Below are positions 59,200 through 64,000 of a stretch of 64,000 bases of DNA, one piece after another. How positions within the stretch are numbered: position 1 is the first letter of the stretch; each line of letters begins with the position of its first letter. The notes beneath the pieces were generated by a model. The model worked only from the letters and a program-made list of their open reading frames with translations. It made no database searches and was not told the origin of the DNA. The stretch comes from Anniella stebbinsi (lineage: Eukaryota; Chordata; Lepidosauria; Squamata; Anniellidae), in the NCBI GenBank assembly GCA_029215795.1, contig JARDYH010000007.1, positions 63,046,763 to 63,110,762 of the forward strand, read 5' to 3'. Both the position numbers and the translations under genes were made by a program.

Positions 59200-62100
59200 C
59201 AGCTTCTGGGATGGTTTGCATGACATGGGAGGGGGGCATTCATAAGCCACGGGGGCTTGTTCACCACCCCTGCGCGTGCCGGTTGTCTGCTGGCAAGGGC
59301 AATTAGAGAAACTGAGCAGCGCACACCTGGACTCTTTCTCCGTCCCACAGAAGTCTGGATCAGTGAAAGTGGTTTGCAGTAGGCTTGGGACGGACCAAAG
59401 AAAACACCTGTCTGGGCATAGCTAATCTGTGGAACTTGTTGCCCCAAGGTGTGGAAACAGCCCTTGGTTCAGGTGGCTTTAGAGGGTGATGAGGCAAAGG
59501 CAGCGGAGGAGCAGGGCAGAAGAGCTTGACGAAGAGTCAGGCTGGATCAGGCCATCGGCTGCTCTCGTCTGGCACTGGTCAAATGAACGCCCCCCCAACG
59601 GAAGCCCAGAAAAAGGCCATGGGTGCCAGAGCAGCCTCCTGCACTTGTTCCCCACAACTAGGGGGTGGGTGGGAGAGGTCTATCAGAGGCTAGTTCAGTG
59701 GAACCTCCATGCCCAGGGGCACTCTCTGCCACTAGGAAGTAGTTGCCCCGGGAGCAATAGTAGAAGGCATCAAGGCAGGCATGGCCGGGCACCTGCAAGG
59801 CCCCAAAGTGCAATCAGGGCCCACTGGCAAGAGGGGGCGGCTGCTCCTCGTCCCCAGGGCCACCTGCTTCTTTGCCTGCCTCCTGCTCTGGTGGTGGCGG
59901 GGAGCCTCTCTGCCTGGCTCTCTGCCTGTCAAGCAAGAGGGTGGGAGGCAGGAGGAGGAGGAGGAGGAGGAGGAGGTGGAGGAAGAGCAGCTGGGGGCCC
60001 TGGCAGTGAGAAGGCAGCCCCCCTGAGGGAAGCAGGGAGGGAGGGGGGCCCTCGGAAGGGCCCTCCAGGACCCGGAAGGGCCAAGGTTTGTGCCCTGCAC
60101 GTGGGCTTCCCGTTGCCCACTGTGGGAAGCCAGAGGACGGACCACCCGCCTGACCCAGCGCAGGGCTCCTCTGATGTGGCTCCTCCGGGCATCTGCTCCT
60201 TCCAGATCCTGTCTCGGTATGACATCGCCCTGGTGCAAGAGGTGCGGGACTCCGACCTCAGCGCTGTCACGGAATTGGTGAAGCGGCTCAACAGGTAACG
60301 CCTACTAAACCTTTGCAGGGAGGGGAGGCCGGGGAAAGTGCCTCAGCACGGCCTGGGGCCAGAAGAGCAGTGCCATCCATGAGCTTGTGGGACTAGTTTT
60401 CTTCCTCAGAAGCAGGAAGCCGTGCAATCTCAGGGCCATCCAGGTTCAACAAACCAGCAGCAGGAGCTCCAGTCCGTGCAGCTTGCAAAAGCCAACTCTT
60501 CCTCCAGGGGCCTACAGGTGTTTTTACCTGGGCCCTGCTTGGCTTAGTGTGGTCTTGGCCCTTTGGGACAGGTGTCCTAAGAGCTGACAGGGCTGGCCGT
60601 GGGATGAAGAGGAGCTCTACGGGTGGCCTGCCCTTTGGGAGAGCTTCACCATGTTCCATGAATGTGGAGCCCACAGACCGGTGTGCACTGCCTGCCTTCC
60701 TGCCCCTTCTGATTGTCCCTCCTCCTTGCCTCGCAGTGCCTCCAAGCACCCGTACGACTACGAGATCAGCGAGTCCCTGGGCCGAGAGAACTACAAGGAA
60801 ATGTACCTCTTCCTCTACAGGTACTGGCTCAAATCCGTGCCTTAAATTGCACGCACTTGCTTTTAAGCCCCACCAGTTCCAATTGAGCTTACTCCCCAGT
60901 AAATAGGCACTTGTTCAGACTACAAGGCAAGCAGCCCATCTTCCTGCAGTGCGACGTGGCAAGCTCCACTTGACAGGGCCGTGGCTCAGTGGCTGAACAT
61001 CTGCTTTACACTCAGGCAGCTGGAGCCCAACCCCAGCGGCTCCGGGCAGGCCTGGGGAAGACTCTCCTCTCTGTCTGAGGTTCTGGGGAGCCACGGCAGG
61101 CAGTCAGTACAGGCCATGCCGAGCGAGGGGGCCCAATGCACAACCCCTCACCTGAAGATGCCCCTGCCTGGATGTGCACGCTGCTCCTGCGAAGGGCAAG
61201 AGGCGGCATGCGCACTCCTAGCGGAGAGAGGTCACGGCTATGTCCTTGCCACGGCGATGCTGGGCTCAGTCTTCTGTTGACACCCGTTCCCCTTTCTTCC
61301 TCTCCAGGACGGAGAGCATCTCTGTCGTGGACAAGTACCAGTACCCAGACAAAGACAACGCCTTCAGCAGAGCGCCTTTCATCGTGAAGTTCTCTGCTTC
61401 TGGCTCAAGTAAGCAGAGTCGGAGGGACGCTTCATGCCCCATGGCCCACCCGCCATAGAAGGCTACTATTGGGCATCTTTGGCTGGTGTGGGGGGGGGGC
61501 TTCAAAAGCCACCTTGCCTGCCACTTTCTTGGTAGAAAGGGGGGGTACAAATCAAACCAATTAATTGCAGGGCAGAGCTGGAGTCAAAGATGGACAGATG
61601 GGACCAGGAAGAGACTGGGCAGCCAGAACAGGAAATCCAAGTGCGGTCGAGGGAGGGAGGGAGGGAGGGAGGCAGTGGGGGCCCAAGGGGGGATCCCTGT
61701 TCCTTTCCCAAGGCCTCCCGGTCAAGGATCTTGGCTGGGGCCCAAGCGGAGCCAGGGCTCCCGGCCTCCCAAGCGAGCGCCGGCTGGCACTCCTCCCTCA
61801 GAAGAATGCGCTGTTCTGGCTGAGCTGAGCTGCAGTCCTCCCAGCACCTGGGGGTTTGGGTTGGGGATGTGGGGGGGTGACTTTTCCCAGCAACAACCTA
61901 TTGTCCCCTGCTGTAATGCAAAATATCTTGGGAGCAGCCTGGGCTTGAAGACGCAACGAAGGCCCCTTAGCTTTGCAAAAGATCTGCTGCTCCTGGGGAG
62001 ATGAAAAACGCCTTGGACTGGTTTGTTGATACGGATCAAGGCAGCTACCAGCACCTTCATTTCATTTATTATATTTTTATACAGCTCAAAAGCCGAAGCT

Positions 62101-63977
62101 TTCTGGGTGGTTTAACAAAGATTAAAAACTTTAAAATACAATAGTATATTATACATAGACATATAAACTTATAAACACACACACACATACAAACCTAAGC
62201 AATTTTAAACATTCCACAATAAGAAAAATCCAGCCCGAGATAAGAGGAAGGTCCTAACCTGGCACCGAAAAGATAACCGTATTGGTGCCAGGTGGGCCTC
62301 CTTGGGGAGAACATTCCAAACTGGGAAGGCACCACCGAGAAGGCCCTGTCCCATGTTGCCATCTTCCGAGCCTTCCTCGGAAACAAGTCAAAACAATTGG
62401 ACATCATTTTTGGACTCGCCATGGGGCCTGCGCTTCAAAAGGGGACGACTACACTGCTCCTCCTGTGGCCTCCAGTTCTGCCAGGAAATGGGAAGGGCCC
62501 ACTGCTGCTTGCTATGCTAACCCTGGTTCTTTTGCAGAGGAAGACGAACTGGTCCTGATTCCCCTCCACACCCCTCCCAGTGAGGCTGTGGCAGAGATAG
62601 ACGCCCTCTACGACGTCTACTTGAAGATCATTGACAAGTGGGGCAGCGATGTAGGTGGTGGGGCCCAGAGGGAGGGAGAGGGAGACGGTCCACAGCGGCT
62701 TGGCTGGCCTTGATCTACGCAGGATGACACCCTTGCATGGGCTAGTCATGATGGGAGCTTTAGGCCTTTCCCCCTCGTCTAAATATGCATGGAACTGCAC
62801 CCTAAATTGGCTTGAAATTGTATATGGATAAAGCCAGTCATTCTGAAGCAAGAAGTACCTGTTGTGCCTTACCAGTCCCTCTCCAGTAAGGAGAAAAGCC
62901 TGGGCCTTTTCAGCTGCCCAGAGGGACGGCTGTGTTCATCTGTGGCAGCAAAAGCAAGGGAGAGCCTCGTGGCACCTTCAAGGCCCGCAATGCCAGGGCG
63001 GAGCGGTTAGTCTTTGTGGTGCCGCAAAACACTCCCCTGTCTAAAGGTGCTGCCTTGCCCTCTGCAGTTTTTCTGAGTACTTACATTAAAATTTTTTTTA
63101 AAAAGGATCTTTTGCCCAATTAATCAGGGATACCTTCGTAGCCAAAACCAAACTTTTGATTGACAAATCTAATCATGTAAATGTTGTGACTTTAAAAAAA
63201 TCAGTTGCCTTTTCGTGTCCTGATTGGGGGAGGTGGCGTATAAAAGGGGAACAAATCAGTATGAAGTGAACGTGACATTCCACCTATCCTACTAGCACCT
63301 GGCTGTCCACGAACAGGAACACAATACTGGGCCCACGTTGGTCTTACCCAGTAGGGGACTCAGAAATGCAATCTCAGACCAGTCTGTGATCCCAGCTGAC
63401 CTCCCACAGCTGGAGCCCACACTGGGCCGCTTAGCCCTCTCACGGCACTCTTCTTGCCTCGCTAGAACATGATGCTCCTTGGGGACTTCAATGCGGACTG
63501 CAGCTACGTGGGGGAAAAGGACTGGGCCTCCATCCGCCTGCGCACCAGCGAGGTTTTCCATTGGCTCATCTCAGACTCCGCAGACACCACTGTGGGCAAC
63601 TCTGACTGTGCCTATGACAGGTGAGGGGCGGAGCGGGCGCATGACCGTGGCCGGATGGGCCTGCTTGGCCCCTGCAAGGCTCTGCTTTGCAGTAGGCCCA
63701 CGGCTGTCCAGCTGCCTGCCTGTCTCGGTGGCCTCTGCAGCTTCTTCTCCCCTCCCTTTCATGCTCTCGGAAAGCAGCTCATCATCCGCCCCGGCCTTTT
63801 AAGGATCCCAGAGATGGGTCCTGGCTGGATCCCAAAAGAGGGGAACAGCGCTGCTCCATCTCTGGCCTTTTGTGTTCTAGGATTGTTGTGAGTGGTTCAA
63901 AGCTGAGGAAGAGGATCGAGCCCAAGTCTGCCAAAGTATTTGACTTCCAAAGTGCTTTCAAGCTGAGCCAAGAGGAG
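58527..63977 (+). CDS. DNASE1L2: Deoxyribonuclease-1-like 2, 3' end beyond window
   Basis: Seven coding exons are visible: 58527-58664, 60206-60294, 60737-60820, 61308-61408, 62538-62650, 63466-63620 and 63881-63977. Phases are identical to DNASE1 exon for exon; the eighth, with the last catalytic His, lies past the window. A 19-residue signal peptide precedes LRICAFNIQSFGDSKLS. Catalytic Glu39, Glu78, His134, Asp168 and Asp212 equivalents are present. Features typical of DNASE1L2 rather than DNASE1 are KYQYPDKDNAFS with the Cys101-Cys104 loop missing, YDVYLKIIDKWG, and SADTTVGNSDCAYDR. The Phe at position 114 matches mammalian DNASE1L2, an enzyme not held back by actin. In mammals DNASE1L2 degrades nuclear DNA in cornifying keratinocytes; a like role in reptile epidermis is inference. 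Confidence 0.93.
58895..59065. repeat. Palindromic repeat shared with DNASE1 intron 1
   Basis: GTGAATCCGTTCTGGGTTTC and ACTATCCAAGGTGCTGAATC pair with CAGCACCTTGGAGAGCTCCT and CTGAAACCCAGAGCGGATTC. It is the same element as at 45255-45475 and sits in the same intron of the paralogous gene. Confidence 0.75.
59128..59196. repeat. Compound (TG)n(GA)n microsatellite
   Basis: About ten TG units run directly into more than twenty GA units in DNASE1L2 intron 1. Confidence 0.95.
60973..61110 (+). repeat. tRNA-Ala-like SINE
   Basis: The copy begins GGGCCGTGGCTCAGTGGCTG, has ATCTGCTTTACACTCAGGCA in the anticodon-arm region, and continues into the body CTGAGGTTCTGGGGAGCC. It lies in DNASE1L2 intron 3. 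Confidence 0.75.
62055..62400 (-). repeat. Unclassified squamate LINE/SINE-like repeat
   Basis: TTTTATACAGCTCAAAAGCC, GCTTTCTGGGTGGTTTAACA, then (AC)n, and a tail with CACCGAGAAGGCCCTGTCCC form a familiar interspersed pattern; a short related piece lies at 30020-30075. The family was not named. Confidence 0.4.
62935..63040 (+). repeat. Interspersed repeat with 'gtggcacctt' motif
   Basis: It contains 'tctgtggcagcaaaagcaag' and CTCGTGGCACCTTCAAGGC, related to the copy at 43825-43900. Part recurs inverted (GTTAGTCTTTGTGGTGCCGC). Confidence 0.4.
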
Positions 63978-64000
63978 GTAAATCAATCCCTTTCTCTCTC

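Overview
The window is vertebrate nuclear DNA, most likely from a squamate reptile. The genes are split into exons with GT-AG introns, promoters sit in CpG islands, and the interspersed repeats are those of lizards and snakes: a Sauria-type tRNA SINE, a tRNA-Ala-like SINE, CR1 LINE 3' ends and fold-back DNA elements. The gene content matches blocks that in human lie on 16p13.3 (CRAMP1, NAA60, DNASE1, DNASE1L2) and 7p22 (INTS15). All assignments come from reading translations and splice sites by eye; no database search was run.

Layout. 315-3281 (+): the last exons of a gene read as CRAMP1. 6760-8340 (-): a complete two-exon forkhead gene of the FOXJ1 family, with a CpG island upstream (about 9200-10650). 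15510-19009 (-): complete NAA60 (242 aa, five coding exons), whose last intron has every mark of a minor-spliceosome AT-AC intron; its probable promoter is a CpG island at about 23480-24260. 26689-31561 (-): complete INTS15/C7orf26 (451 aa, six exons) with a CRE-rich CpG promoter. 32296-39775 (-): a decayed gammaretrovirus-like provirus with two LTRs, inserted in an older fold-back element. 44822-50835 (+): complete DNASE1 (281 aa, eight coding exons), with a globin-like fragment antisense in one intron. 58527-63977 (+): DNASE1L2, whose last exon lies past the window end.

How the genes relate. DNASE1 and DNASE1L2 are tandem, same-strand genes about 7.7 kb apart with the same exon phases, which fits origin by local duplication; both encode secreted Ca/Mg-dependent endonucleases. 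NAA60 acetylates N-termini of membrane proteins at the Golgi, INTS15 is an Integrator subunit, FOXJ1-type factors drive motile cilia and CRAMP1 is a chromatin protein. These are independent housekeeping or tissue genes, not a pathway.

Stretches with no gene that I can support are 3650-6750, 10900-12300, 19020-23480, 24300-26190, 40000-44800 and 50840-58520. They hold old repeats and simple sequence.
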